A stretch of 64,000 bases of DNA. Source: Symsagittifera roscoffensis (lineage: Eukaryota > Xenacoelomorpha > Acoela > Convolutidae). The notes below the pieces were generated by a model that was not told where the DNA came from, did not search any database, and was given only the letters and a program-made list of their open reading frames with translations. Positions 1-11,791 of this stretch are shown piece after piece. Numbering within the stretch: the first letter of the stretch is position 1; every line of letters starts with the position of its first letter. The DNA lies in contig NC_087067.1 of the NCBI RefSeq assembly GCF_963678635.1, positions 52,630,233 through 52,694,232 on the forward strand, read 5' to 3'. The position numbers were made by a program, and so were the translations under genes.

Positions 1-1561
1 CACTGAGAGCAGCTGTGCCACAAAAAAGGGCGAAAGTAGGACAGAAGGTTCAGACGAACCAAACCATGCAAGATCTGGATGAGTTGAACGATGAACTGAA
101 AAGTACGAAGAAGGAGCTGGACGAGATGACCAAAAGTATGCTCCAGATGGAGGAACCGAGGTGAATCTAGTGACTGCACTAGGATTCTACAGCATGTTTA
201 GTTCTTTAGAGTCACTATTGAATCTAGAACAGAAACATGAGGTGGTCAGAGCCATCAGTGTAGAAGTATTCCCAGGAGTTCTGCAGACTGAGCAGAAATA
301 CATAGGAAAATGGAGGGAAGCAATCGAGACGGAAATGAACATCAGACACAGTGAGACTTATTGTAGACCATCAGGAGCACGATATTTGGTGGGTTCGACA
401 TTGGCTCCAATGTGCAAGAGCAGATACCCTGTACATTTTGTAGCTGTAGACGTAAAGAGTACGAGAACGATCGTGGATCAAGCCTTCTCAGTGCCGAAGT
501 GTGTGAGACTGGCGAGATTGTTCGAGAAGTCTTACGAATTGCTATGTAAGATGTTCTCAGCAGTTCCAGAGAGAACTAAGGAAGAATTGGAGTCAATACT
601 AGGAAAGAAGTTCATGGGATATGTGAGCGGGAACTTTAGTGACTTTGAGAGACAGAAACAGAAACAGACAGAAACAGGATCAACTGTCACAGATTACAAT
701 GTAGTAGATGAGAATGATGAAGTCCACCGAGTGATGATGGAAGTGGAACCATTACTGGAAGCTTCGGGAAAACGTAATTGGAGGAGCATCATGTTGACAC
801 ATGACGAGTTTCTTTGCCACTGCTTGCTGCAGACCTGGTGGTATCTCAAGCGTAGTAATCTGATGTTGATCTGGGACTCTGGAGAGCTGCTCTCCATGGG
901 TTTACCAGATTCATCACAGCCCATAACAAAAGTGATAGTGGGAGTTATGATGGCAATATGATGGCTGGAAGCTCATGTGAGAGAAAATAAAAGACAGGAG
1001 GCAACGACGAGAGAACAGTTGCGGAAATTAGATTGTCTAAAAGGTTTAGATCTTTTTGAGACAATGTGCAAAATTCTAAACATTCCGATGGAAGTGAAGA
1101 AGATATGGGCAAGAAAACGATTGATGCCATGGTTCAGAGCTAACATGACTGCATGGTTGTACGAATATGCGAAACCGCATATGTCGAAGCACGGCAGGGT
1201 GTACAGTGAATATCAGCTGGACATTGGAGCAGGAGCTTTCAAGCGAGCTCTCGTGACTCATCGGAAAGCAGTGACCACCGCTGTGAAAAGAATTTCCAGG
1301 ACGAGTGAACGTAGTGGAAAGGAGAAGACAGAGATGTTAAAGGAAGATTTGGAGAGAAACGTGACGTTGTGTCTCCACAACAGCTTCTGCAGGAACAGAG
1401 AATCTAACGTGGATCCCCTACCTTGTTGCAAACAGAGGGTAGAAGAACAGAAGTGTTGGAGGACGGCTTCCAACAGCGTTAGGATAGCTAACGAAGTGTT
1501 GCAGGATACAGAAATTGAGAGTGCAGAGTCATTATCACAGGAGGAAGAGATGGAACATTGA
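1..1561 (+). pseudogene. Tail of the accessory reading frame of Ty3/Gypsy copy 1 (decayed)
   Basis: Coding remnant cut by the left window edge. A coiled-coil-like segment (67-172, rich in E, K and L) is followed by two long open stretches, 161-961 and 977-1561, separated by a stop and a frame change. The protein has no domain I recognise. It is clearly homologous to copy 2 at 11.9-13.4 kb: both share 'TALGF', 'LLEASG', 'LTH', 'CHCL', 'SNL-LIWD', 'LFET-CK' and 'HNSFC-NRES' in the same order. The shared tail is about 500 residues, so it is a conserved part of this element family and not random open frame. Function unknown. It lies directly upstream of the 3' UTR and LTR of its own copy. Confident as an element remnant, not about function. 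Confidence 0.7.
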
Positions 1562-2382
1562 CGAATGGCCGAAAAACGAGATGCAAAAAGAGACGAAATT
1601 AGAAAAATTTAGAAGTTTTAGAACTTCTAAACGACAAAAAAAGGAAGAAAACAAAGGAGTGATGAAGAAAAAGTTAAAACTCAGAATTGTTTTATGTGTG
1701 TGAAAAAACTCAAGTGAGAAACCAAGCAACCAAGTTGTAATTGAAAACTGAAACATTTAGTTGAGTTTTGAAATTGTTGCATTTATAAATTTGCATTTTG
1801 ATTTTAGTTGGGTGGCTTTAGAGACACTTACTTACTATTTATTTAGAAAGGCTTGAGTGAAGGAGTACATTTAAATATTCCAGCCTACATGACTGTTTTT
1901 AATCAGCTAGAGAACTGATCACTTTGTGGTGACATGAAAGGCTTGGGTAATCTCTCGAAGAGGGAGATTGTTTCATTGTTCTTTCTAACCACAGAGTTTC
2001 TTAGTTTTAATATTCAGGACAATAACAAGCAAGATTTCCGAAGGGAAGAAGCATAGTAGGATAATTTTAGCTTGTTGGTTGGCAGGACTGTCCTGCAAAC
2101 CAACACCTTTTAAATCTAAGAGAAAAAGTTTTAATCGGGACATTGACATTGGAAGTCAGAAAATATGTTTTATCTTAGGTCATATCCTCAATGTGCAGAT
2201 TAATGAAAGACTTTGAAGGCTATAGTGATGTGGTATGATGGCATTTATATTCTGCAGTGAGTCGATGTGACGTGAATAAAAGTAATTTTGTGCATTTTGT
2301 AAATTCTGTTCGATGACACTGTATCTATTTTACGAACATTGCGTGATTCAATGTGGACATTGACCGGACTGTCCGGGGAGTA
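1562..2382 (+). other. 3' untranslated region of Gypsy copy 1, ending in a polypurine tract
   Basis: No sustained reading frame. The last bases before the LTR read 'gtccggggagta' (2371-2382). The same purine-rich tract precedes the LTRs at 13.9 and 18.3 kb, which marks it as the plus-strand primer site (PPT). The rest of this 3' UTR does not resemble that of copies 2 and 3, so copy 1 belongs to a different subfamily. Confidence 0.55.
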
Positions 2383-3306
2383 TGTGACATTCGACCAGAT
2401 TGGGCAAAATGCAATCTCTGCAGTTTAGGAATTTTTAGCAGCGAACCTTCCGAGTTGGTGATTTTGAAGGATTAACGACGTTATTCGGATGATTGGTAGA
2501 ACGGTGAAGGTCAAGATGTTCTGGTGTTATGAAATTTTAAATTTTCGAAGTGATGACGTGGCATTTCTGAGAAGCGTCAGAAACGGCCATTTTGGCGAAA
2601 GAGCTAAAAAGAAACAGAACAACATTAATAGCGATTGCGAGAAGAACGGAAATAGTGATTAAGAAACGACAACGAATCACGGAGTTAACAGAGAACGTTC
2701 CGACTTGCAACTATTGTGTCGCTACAATAGTTGTAAGGCAGTTGCTAACAACAGTGAGGGGTGGAAACCAGCCTTCCGGATTACAGAGAAATCAAGCTTA
2801 ACATGCTTGATTCAGTGGATTCGAGAATCCGGAGGGGTTTCGAGACTGAGACTTTTATCATTTTATATGAACTTTTAGCTTCCCTGTCATGTCCTGAATT
2901 GAATTTAATTAACATCCGAATTCATTCTACTAAGATGAGAAGCTAGGAGTTGGGGGAAAGGGTTGATCCATCTTCGATGGAGATGATGATTTTTATCTAC
3001 TGAACAAAAACAATAATAATTCAATAAATAGAAGTAGCCCTGTTTTTAAGAGTGACCTCGTGGTCTGGGGATACTGAGACCCAGCCATGAGCTCACTATT
3101 TCTGCATGTAGTTAAGTTAATTTGAGTGTTTTGACCGAAGCCGAAAGCAGTAACGTTTTTGTCGACCCGATGTTAGAAAAGACCACCGAAAGTACTGGCT
3201 TGGTAGAGACGGTGAAAAGCATGCAAAGCTCTGTTTAGACGTTAGCCAGTCGTCTTAGGACTTAGTTTTGTTTTCCGTCGATATGTATCTTCTGGGCGAA
3301 TGTTAC
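2383..3306 (+). repeat. LTR 1 of the Gypsy family, shared between copies 1 and 2
   Basis: Starts TGTGACATTC directly after the PPT and ends near TGTTACT, 13 nt before a primer-binding site. It aligns in patches with the LTRs at 13.9, 15.2 and 18.3 kb: 'ggttgatccatc', 'ccctgtttttaa', a run around 'gtaac' and the closing 'tgttac'. It differs in the first 30 bases, so it is a diverged subfamily. A PPT lies on its left and a PBS on its right. It therefore serves as 3' LTR of copy 1 and 5' LTR of copy 2. Confidence 0.6.
2592..2946 (+). other. Short open stretches inside LTR 1, not considered genes
   Basis: Two overlapping short frames (69 and 61 codons) lie wholly inside the LTR. They have no recognisable motif and no counterpart in the other LTR copies. 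I regard them as chance. Confidence 0.3.
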
Positions 3307-3319
3307 TTAGATGTTTTTA

Positions 3320-3333
3320 TGGCGCTCCTGGGT
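3320..3333 (+). promoter_or_regulatory. Primer-binding site of Gypsy copy 2 (tRNA-Asn-like)
   Basis: TGGCGCTCCTGGGT. Its reverse complement ends in GCG-CCA, as a mature tRNA 3' end would, with G as the discriminator base. This fits tRNA-Asn best in general eukaryotic terms, but that is an inference. The same 14-mer follows the LTR at 16.03 kb. Confidence 0.6.
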
Positions 3334-3624
3334 GTTATTCTTTTTTAACATTATGAAGGGTCCTATGAGGGTTCAGAAAAGTCCTGAGACAGTAACGAAG
3401 TGTCCCAACACTTGAGCGAAGGGAACTAGGAGGGTTCAGAAAAGTCCTGGGAAAGTATTAGAGCATCCCAAAACTAGAACGAAGGGTTCTGAGGACTGAA
3501 ATTGATTTAGATTCAGAACTGATTTAGACTGATTTTAGTTTTTTTTTCAAAAATTTTTTTTTTATAATTTCAATCAAATTTTACAATACGGATTTGTAAA
3601 CCTTAAAATCTTATATAAAAAAAA
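3334..3624 (+). repeat. Leader of Gypsy copy 2 with two ~63-bp direct repeats
   Basis: The phrase 'gagggttcagaaaagtcctg' occurs at 3367 and again at 3430, with related flanks such as 'gaagggt-ct'. A third partial trace is near 3483. A repeated leader between PBS and gag is where packaging signals usually sit; that role is a guess. It ends in a T-rich, A/T stretch before gag. Confidence 0.5.
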
Positions 3625-5720
3625 TTGTACGTAAAAATCATGAAACAAAATAGGGTATCGATAAACGAAAGAAAAGCAACAGGACCAAAACAAAATCAAA
3701 CCTCGTCGCAATGGAAAGCACAACTATCAAATTCGAAGGTAATGAAAAAGAATATTTCAGTAAACATGGTCAATACAAGAAGCGTAAAGGAGCATAAGGC
3801 CAAGGAGAAAGCAGTAGAAGAACCAACTGTACCAGCTAGAGAAACCAAGCTTGAGATACCAGATCAGAGTATTGACGGAGTGGAAAGAAAGACGACCGAA
3901 TCAACACCCAGGTCAAATGCAGAAGAACAAGAAAAGAAGACGATAAAGTTCTCACCAATTGACCTTGTAGACGAAACAACAAGCAACACGCCGAAAACGA
4001 TTAAATACGATTCTCAATTAAAAAGGACATCGTTCAAAGAGAGGATTGCAGCGATGGTCGGAATGAAACCAAGAGAGAAAGAGGAGGTGATACCAACGAC
4101 CGAGGAGGGAAAACATTTGGAACAGTTTCCGCAATAACATTAGAGGCCAAACAAGACGTTGAGCAGGTCACCCATGGAGCAACGGCTAACCAAGAAAAAA
4201 CAATTTCGCTTGAGCTGGGCGACTTGATGGTAAAGTTGGAGCAAATCGACAAGAAACTGAAATACAGCGAGGAGGACCGCCAGGAGCTAAAAAGGGAGAG
4301 ACGATACAACAAGAATAAGAACCTAGATAACTGCTTCAATCTGGCAAGGGCGACGGAAGAGAAGCTACAGCAGATGTCAGACAAGTTAGAGGCTACCGAC
4401 AAAGAGCGAGAGAAACATATCAAGAGAGATATGGAAGAAGTGAAGAAACGGTATGACACCGTGAACGAGAAGTTATGGAATTTAGATACCAGAATGGATG
4501 AAATGGGCAGGGAACAAGCTGAAAGTTCTTGTGCCATACAGTCCAAACTGGATGCTCTCTTGAGAAACTCATTAGCTCAAGATAAATTAGTGGTGGAAAA
4601 GGCATCGGGAACTAGAGTCGATTTCGTGGAACCACAGCGAAAGAAATGAGAATCAACATCGTTAGCACAAACCGATAGTACCATGGCATCGGGAGGGATA
4701 AGGACGGCCATAAAAAAGGGAGTCTCAAACACAACAAGGGCAACAGAGGACTCAGGATCAAATACGGGTGTACAACCGGATGGCATCACGTGGGCCAATA
4801 CCTGGGAAATGATGAACAGGACGCTTGAAGCATTCGCAACAAGGAACACAGACTCAAGTGACAGAGGCAGTGGCAAATCCCGTAAAACCTTCAAAAAAAC
4901 CAAAGGAATTCAAAGACGACTCAGATGGTTGCGTTGATACATGGGTTGAGGTAATGAGATTACATCATCTAGAACAAGATAACTTGAACGACGAAAGGCA
5001 GGCCTGCACCGCAATACTAAGCAACTTAGAAGGCACCGCACTGAAATGCGTAGTAGCAAAGAAGGAGGAGGAGCGTGATGCAGCGGACAAGATCTTCGAG
5101 ATACTGTTGAACGATTCGGGTCAGGGATGAAGGGTCATCAAGCGATGTTGAGATTTGAAAAAAGAAGACAAAAGGAGGACGAGTCAATCGATCGATTCCT
5201 GGATGATCTTGAGTGCTTGAGAAGAAGAAGCGACCCGGAAGAATCGACGAACAGAAGAAACTTCAGCATCGCTTCAAAGTTCTTTGATGGGGTGAGAAGC
5301 AACGACTTGAGAACGATGCTAACAACGTTTTATACACTATCGAAGGATAATGCACCAACCCCAGAAGAGATGAGAAAAAAGTCAAGACAGTACATGTTAA
5401 TGAGACCAAAAAACTAGTAATACTCAGAAGGCAGAAACATGCAAGGGGGGAGCCAGCCACAAAGGTCATCATGGTACAAGCATAGAGACGACATGGAAAA
5501 ACGTCGGTCTTGCGCAAATTGTGGATCAGCGGATCATCTTATGGCGGATTGCACGACATACAAGCAGGGCATGAAGAGCTTGGGATACGCACCGGAAGAA
5601 GAGGACATGAATCAAACGGGGGAACATGAATTTTACAGTAGTTTGATCATCAAGATAGACGCGAGGTGTTTTTTCTGCAATCAAGAAGGCCATTCCGGAA
5701 TGGACTGTACTTTGTTTTGA
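3625..5720 (+). pseudogene. gag of Gypsy copy 2 (frameshifted)
   Basis: The remnant reads through at least four frames: 3625-4137, 4224-4649, 4825-5130, 5127-5417 and 5439-5720. The N-terminal part is K/E-rich. A coiled-coil-like segment (about 4220-4640) follows. Then comes a capsid-like stretch ('HHLEQDNLND', 'LEGTALKCV', 'KIFEILLN', 'FEKRRQKEDESIDRFLDDLE') typical of Ty3/Gypsy Gag. Two CCHC zinc knuckles close it: CANCGSADHLMADC (from 5511) and CFFCNQEGHSGMDC (from 5667), both C-x2-C-x4-H-x4-C. The knuckle pair with capsid identifies it as Gag nucleocapsid, which packages genomic RNA. It cannot give a full protein because of the frame breaks. Confidence 0.8.
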
Positions 5721-6571
5721 GAGGCAGTGAAGAATCAGAATCACCCGAAACACAAACTAGCACTGGCCGCAGTGCAAATTACTATGAACAGACAAGCTGA
5801 AAACGATTTGAACAATAAAAGCAGCGAGTGGTGAACTTTCAACGAAGACAGTAAAGGCCGTGACACAGGAGAAAGATGCCACAGGGGCCATGAAAAGAAA
5901 CTCTCTAGAGAAAAACTACGAGAGGGCAGCTGCAGAGGCGATCAACAAGGTGAAGTAAGACTTGGCGACGAAAGAAATCGAACAACGGCTCAAACAGGAG
6001 ATAGAAAAACAGAGATTGAATGAAACGCTCTGTATGGCAAGACCAGAACCAGAGACCGGAGAGAACTCGGTGAGCAGGGGCCATTGTAAAATTTTAAAGA
6101 TGGTGACTGAAAAACCTTCTGGCATCACGAAAATTGGGGCAAGACTCATGTCAATAATCACAGTGGGCGGCCACGAAGTAACAAGAAGTTACCAGTGATC
6201 AGACAATAATGCATATAGATGTGTACGCAGATTACTTGAGTGCAATAAGCCCGTAAACTCCTTCTAGAGCTTTGAAGGCGTTCTTCACGAGAGGTTGTAG
6301 TAAATCAGTTCGCATAGACAACAGATACACGGTCATGTTGAATATAGATGGTATAAACTTCTACACAAAAACGATGATAACATGTAATGGAAATCTATGT
6401 TGGTAGAGAGGAACTAAAAGTGAGATCCATTGGGCACTGTGCTATGCTGGAGGAGGATGCTGTGCATCTGGGAACGGAAGCAGACGTGTCTGCACACTTT
6501 TAGACATAAGTGGAAAAAAGACACAACTACGTGGGTTGTTAGACACGTGAGCCGTCTTAAGTGTAATACCA
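5721..6571 (+). pseudogene. gag tail and retropepsin of Gypsy copy 2, catalytic triad destroyed
   Basis: The frame continues past a TGA at 5718-5720 into a basic stretch ('NHPKHKLALAAVQ'), then 'ATKEIEQRL', 'IGARLMSIITVGGHEV' and, in another frame, 'EELKVRSIGHCAMLEEDAV'. The protease active-site region lies at 6521-6577 and reads 'LRGLLDT', a stop, then 'AVLSVIPIE'. The glycine of the Asp-Thr-Gly triad has become TGA (6548-6550). Sequence beyond it jumps abruptly to the accessory frame, so the end of protease and all of RT, RNase H and integrase are missing. Confidence 0.7.
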
Positions 6572-6572
6572 A

Positions 6573-7903
6573 TTGAGAAAAATGATGAGGCTACAAGACA
6601 AAGTGAGCTGCATTCGTGAGGAGCTACGAGTTTACCTGGAGCCAACAATCCTCACCATCTGCACCGTTCCCTATAACATGATGGCGGACCAGAATGCGAA
6701 GGAGACGAACGAAAGGGTTCGAAACATCAACGAGATAATCAGACAAATCCAGCAGAGAAGTGTGCTGCCCATGAGAGTGCTTGATTTAGCGAGAATGATG
6801 GAGATTCCCTCACAGTCCACACAGTAGTGATTGCACAAAAGGCCCATGAGGCGCACTTCTCCCGAGCCAAGACACTGGAGACGGCGGACTTGACGGGAGT
6901 TCCCCAGAGATCAATAGTGGGGCCAATCAATTACAGACCTCTCAAAGAGATGTGAAGTCCCGGCCCCATAGTGGAGCCACCCAAGCATCGGACTAGTGTG
7001 GCCAGGATCAGAGTAGCGAGTCCCGCGCAGCTTAGGGCGGTGGACAAAATTCTTGAGCCAAAGAGTGAGGGACTTCCTAATACTCCTACATGGGTGCGAA
7101 TTTGGCGGAAGACCCAAGGTACAGGAGATCCTGTGGAACTTCACGGCTGGCCAAGCTATTAGCAGTCTATGACCGGTCTGATCCTGGAGCGGCGAGAGCG
7201 ATTATTGTAGCGGGGTCGGACTTTGGAGGGACGTCACCGAAGTTGTTTTGGCCAGAAACCTTAGTGTACCTACTACCAGGGGCGGAGTTAAATCAAATGT
7301 TGACCCTGATCATAGCGATAAAGTCAGAGAGGCTTTTATTATTCGCGGGAATGAATGATCATCTGCACGTGGCGGGACTGCTGGAGCCTCTGAGAAGCGG
7401 AGAGCTTACAACAAAGAAGATCTGGGAGGCGATTCAGACGCTGTTTGCAGCAATGAATGAAGTGCAGGAACTGGTGGTATCCCCGTTGGGATCGAAGACG
7501 AGAGTGGTATTCGCGTCATCACCGGGTTACGCGATTATGCCACCTGCTTTACAATTCGTTTACAATTGCAGACGGAAATGGATGGCGGATGCTCATGGCA
7601 GCCCCAAATCGTGAGCTAGAACCGGTGAACTTGAGACTCTTGAAGTCGGAAGTGGCGGCGACGTGGGCGGATGTGTCCCACGTTCTAAGAGGCTTTTACG
7701 AGCTTGCGGATATCCTAATTGTCTTGGACGAGGTCCTTTGTCTTGAGGTGTCGAACCTCGCCCGACAACTGAAGTTCAACCCGGAAGTGGGGGATGACCA
7801 TCCAGTGATGACCATCCACTTCAACCCGGAAGTGGGGGATAACTCATCTGACAGCCAGCCTGTGGTTCCGGAGTATGGAGCCGACGATCACGAGTTCCAC
7901 TAG
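6573..7903 (+). pseudogene. Accessory reading frame of Gypsy copy 2, part 1 (SGNH-hydrolase-like motif)
   Basis: Decayed coding in shifting frames: 6573-6827, then about 6960-7162, 7090-7614 and 7457-7903. The best-preserved piece (7090-7614) has 'ARAIIVAGSDF', a hydrophobic run, 'LLLFAGMNDHLH' and 'VVFASSPGYAIMPPAL'. The G-x-N-D arrangement behind a hydrophobic beta strand, followed by a second hydrophobic strand ending in S-P-G, resembles the core of SGNH/GDSL hydrolases. Block I (GDS) is not convincing and block V (D-x-x-H) is not seen, so the match is tentative. At 7770-7850 a short segment is directly repeated ('caacccggaagtgggggat' twice). The frame begins exactly where pol is deleted. 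Confidence 0.5.
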
Positions 7904-9300
7904 CAAGAGGAGCTGGCCAAACAACGAGAGAAAAATGTGGTGGCAGCCGAAAAACAAGTGGAATCGATGGTATACCGTCTAACACAAGAGCGATGAAGAT
8001 GGCCGTTCCTGACCCCGAGACTTGAGAATGTGACGGACAAGACGAGAGAGAGAGAGAGAGAGAGAGAGTGCTCCACCACTAGTGAAGCAGATATGGGAGT
8101 TTCTGGAGAACAGCTGGAAGTGGCAGAGGGAGAGATGACAGTGGTGCGTTTCGTCACGGCTGCAAACGAAGTGACGTGACTATTGGAGGCTTCTGGGGAG
8201 AGCACGCGAAAGGCGAACTGAGGACCCGCAGGCCACACGAGATCGTGAGATTCTTGAGTCCTTGTTGGGAGAAGGAATACCTGGACAAGGTGTTCTACGC
8301 GGGGAACGCGATCTTCGAGGCGTTCGTGCCGATCAACCTCCTACTGGCCTTGTAATTGGCATACCCAGGTACCTGTTCAACCTGGGCCCAGCATATATGT
8401 TCAGCTGAGGTGTGGAAACTCTCCGAATTGATGGATACTTGACTCTAATACTCCTGACAAATGGGGAGCTGACTACATTTCATCGACTGATGAAGTATGG
8501 GGAACCCCTGTCGGTGAGGAAGGCCCACCCTAGTCCGGATACGTATTCCTGCAAATGCGCTGCTGGGCTGAAGACGCTGCTAGTGGAGTATCTCCTGATG
8601 CGGAACAGGCATTTGACAGGCGAAGAGAGAAGCGCAAAGACGAAAGAAGAGGTGAGGGAGGCGAATGGAGGAATGGCCATGAGATCTGATCCCGTGGGGA
8701 CGATCAGGGGATTAGGAGAGGTGGTGACCTGTGTTTATGGGCCAGCCGTGACGTACGCTTTCCCGGATCCGCTTGTGGCAGCGTACCGACATTCGGTGGT
8801 TCATGTGAGCCTGATCAGCATTCTGGATGAGACGGCACTGAACTGGTGTCGACAAGAAGAATTGAGAGCGCAAATGAGTGAGACAGTGCTCTTCGGGAAG
8901 ATAAAGGACCCAGAACTAATAGTGCTCAACTTCAGGGGTCAACTGCAATGCAGGATGGGGGGAAAACGAGAAGGTCCCATCGAAGTCTATCCAAAATTCT
9001 GGAACTTGAATTCAACAGCAAAAGACACGAGGGAAGTCTTGAGGATCCCAGCCTGGACGAAGTGCTTTGAGTATACGAAGAGGGAGCTGGAGACAATTCT
9101 TGAGCGGGCGTGTTGCCCGTCGCGATTCCTGAGTTCCCGACTGTGAGGCGGATGACGCTGGGGATGAATAGCCCCATGGTAGTCTCTTCCCTACACGCAA
9201 GAGCGATAGTGGAGCAGCAGCAAAAGGAATTCACGGAAAGCTGGGACCCCTTGTTCATCGGGTAATCGACAGCGATTCACTTCCACACCTGTGAAACCAG
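7904..9300 (+). pseudogene. Accessory reading frame of Gypsy copy 2, part 2
   Basis: The best open stretch is 8412-9146 (244 codons), flanked by broken frames. It has no motif I recognise. Visible elements are 'SCKCAAGLKTLLVEYLL', 'VTCVYGPAVTYAFPDPL' and 'VEVYPKF'-like strings. It looks like an ordinary globular protein by composition. It continues the same decayed frame as 6.6-7.9 kb, interrupted by a GA microsatellite and several stops. Unknown function. Confidence 0.5.
8045..8068. repeat. (GA)n microsatellite
   Basis: About twelve uninterrupted GA units inside the decayed accessory frame. Its growth is one likely cause of a local frame change. Confidence 0.9.
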
Positions 9301-10260
9301 GATAAATTTGTGGACCACGCAAGAAAAGAAGATGCGGGGTTCGATGCCTACAAAGTACGCGGATCTGGAAGTGCTGAAAACTCTTGAAAAGGCGGGGCTC
9401 GAAAGCAAGCTGCCCATCTATGATGACGGGAGGATGATCGTAGAGGAAGGTCACCTAGCCCTGAAGTACGAAATGAAATTTGGCACGAGAAAACATCGGG
9501 CACCTTATGGATTACAAGAAGTAGAGCTGCAGCAGGAGGGACGGAAGTTGGACGCGGCAGGAGTTCTATACGTGCCCCTGACTGAGTATAAGACGGCAGA
9601 TCCGACGACACCTTCACCCTGTCTGTGGGAACCCCAGTAGAAGACAGAAAGAACCTTCCAGTGGAAAACAGGTTCACTGCTGTGCTAGAGAGGGACCAGC
9701 CGGAGTCAGGAGAAGGGTTTAGCATGGACGAGACTCTCAGCGAAGCTGAAGAGGAATTGGAGATGGGAAATACGCCAGACGGAGGGGCAACGAACAGGGA
9801 GTTTAGCCCCGGCACCACACGTGAGCTATTACAAGAACTGAGTGGGGACGACTGGGCGAACACGGCCAACCCACCTTTGGGATCTCCCCGGAAGAATCTT
9901 GAGTTGCCACTAACGAGTGAACCATCCAAAATGGGATTGGTGCTCCTAACTGATGAAGCAAGGGAAGAGAACACAATTGAGGGCAACAAAGACATGGACG
10001 AGGAAGCGTGGCGAAGTTTTCTGGACGAATTCAACCAGAGGGTGGAAAACAGAGTGCGTGGAGTAGATGACTTCAAGGAATAGCTGCGGAGCACGGTGGT
10101 GAAGTTTGGAGAGCCACTCCTGATGAGCACTGGACTGAACGAGAAAGGAAGAGAATGGCTGCTCGAGAAGATGATTGGCCTAAGGAAGCAGAAGCAGGAC
10201 GCCGGGGCCAACCCATGTGAAGATAGCTTTACTCTGAACAAAAAACTGATGATAAAAAAA
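9301..10260 (+). pseudogene. Accessory reading frame of Gypsy copy 2, part 3 (acidic linker)
   Basis: Two overlapping open stretches, 9308-9640 and 9625-10083, then broken sequence to 10260. The second is strongly acidic with many E and D residues ('SEAEEELEMGNTPDGG', 'DMDEEAWRSFLDEFNQ'), as in a disordered linker. No domain recognised. The long minus-strand open frame across 9348-10241 is the antisense shadow of this acidic segment. Confidence 0.45.
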
Positions 10261-11791
10261 TAAGTACTGAGATAGATGATAAAAGTAAGACTAGTAATTT
10301 GATTTAAAAAACTAATATTCTAAGGGCTAGAGAAGGGGGAGGCAAGAGTCGGAAAAGAGGAACTTGGAGAAAAAAGTGGAGTCAGTGATAGTTGTGACAA
10401 CGCCCCCGAATAAGGGAAAATGGTCTAGGAAAAGGAAACGGGAGACAGAGGAAGCGATTCCTTCGGCGGATGCGGTTTCGGAGAAAAATCTTAAAGAGAC
10501 AGCTCCCATGATTCTAGCGCGAGGGAAAACAGCGGCCTACAAGAGCGGCTCAGCACCCAGGAGGCTAACCGAAATGATACGGGAAATGGAAGCCCCGATG
10601 ACTCCGGGAACGGAGAATTTCAAACCCCAGAAGACAAACGTGAAAAGGTGTTCGACGAGTGGACATACGTGGGAAGTGGACATCCGTATGGAGTGGCTTT
10701 CGACGCAACACCAGGCTATTGGGAAGCAAGTGACGTGCAATCCTCTCGAGAGGAATGCGACGAGAAACACCGCTCGGCTATGGTGGATGGCTCTGGAGAA
10801 CGACGAAAGAATTGGAGAGTCGCCTGAAGGAGCTTGATCGAGGAGTGTCCCGCAAGCGGCGACATTGGGCTACCCAGCAGAAGGCCGAAGTTAACAAGCT
10901 AGAGTTGGGAAACCAGTTGGGACGGTCTTGGGTGAACTTATTGCTTGAGTACTTTGAAGATGCGATGAGAGCACCTTCATCAGCATTGCCTTTGATGGCT
11001 AATCCTTTTGTCCGAAGTTGATTGAGTGGCGTTAGAGGCATTGACTTCGCACGACAAACTTAAACTGGGCGGAAAGAGTCTTCAGGTGTACCAAATGCTG
11101 GTGCAACATATTGCTCGAGACAACTCGGGATTAAGCCTAGCGAGAAGAAAAGATGCCACTTGTTTCTTGAGGTGGACCATATCAGTGATAACCGACACTA
11201 CTGTGCAAATGTGCCAACAAAAAGCGAAGGGAAGTAAAACCATGGGAAGGAGAGTCTCCACTGTTATCCTGAACGTATACCAGAGTGATGAAATCGAAAA
11301 AATAGAGAGAGCTCGAGGCAGTCTCTAGAGAGCCATGGGAAACTGGATGAAATACGGAGGTTCTAAAACAAGAAATTCGAGGAGGGGCATGACGTACTTC
11401 GTAACTTGACCCGAGCAGAAGAATATGCGAAACCCACAAAATGTGGAGAATATCAAAATGTGTCTGGAGCAATGGGAATAGCTTAAAACCCTTTCTTCGA
11501 TTCGGAGGCCGAAAATGCCTACATCAATTTTGAGGTGGCAGAATTGTTGAAGTTCGGGACGGAGAAAATCATCGAGGTCGATCCGACAGAAAAGTAAAGG
11601 CCAAGCCTAGGTGTGTTATGCGAGAAATTGTCAAGGTGATCAGCGTGCCGCGCTCGAACAAGAGGGTGGAACTAAAGATGGGAAATGGAAACGACATGTT
11701 GGTCACGAATTTGTGGATTGTTTGGAAGTTGATGAGACCCTCTTGGTGCCCTCACCCACAAGCGAGTTTGATTGAAGAAATCTAGGAGCGA
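10261..11791 (+). pseudogene. Accessory reading frame of Gypsy copy 2, part 4
   Basis: Broken frames: 10364-10837 (basic start 'KWSRKRKRETEE', nuclear-signal-like), 10755-11021 and 11026-11328, then stops to 11791. No motif identifies it. It is kept as one element remnant because it joins part 3 to the conserved tail at 11.8 kb without foreign sequence. Confidence 0.4.

Noticed and set aside
9348-10241. 297-codon minus-strand frame
   Set aside because: Antisense of an acidic plus-strand coding remnant; serine and leucine repeats result from the complement of GA-rich codons.
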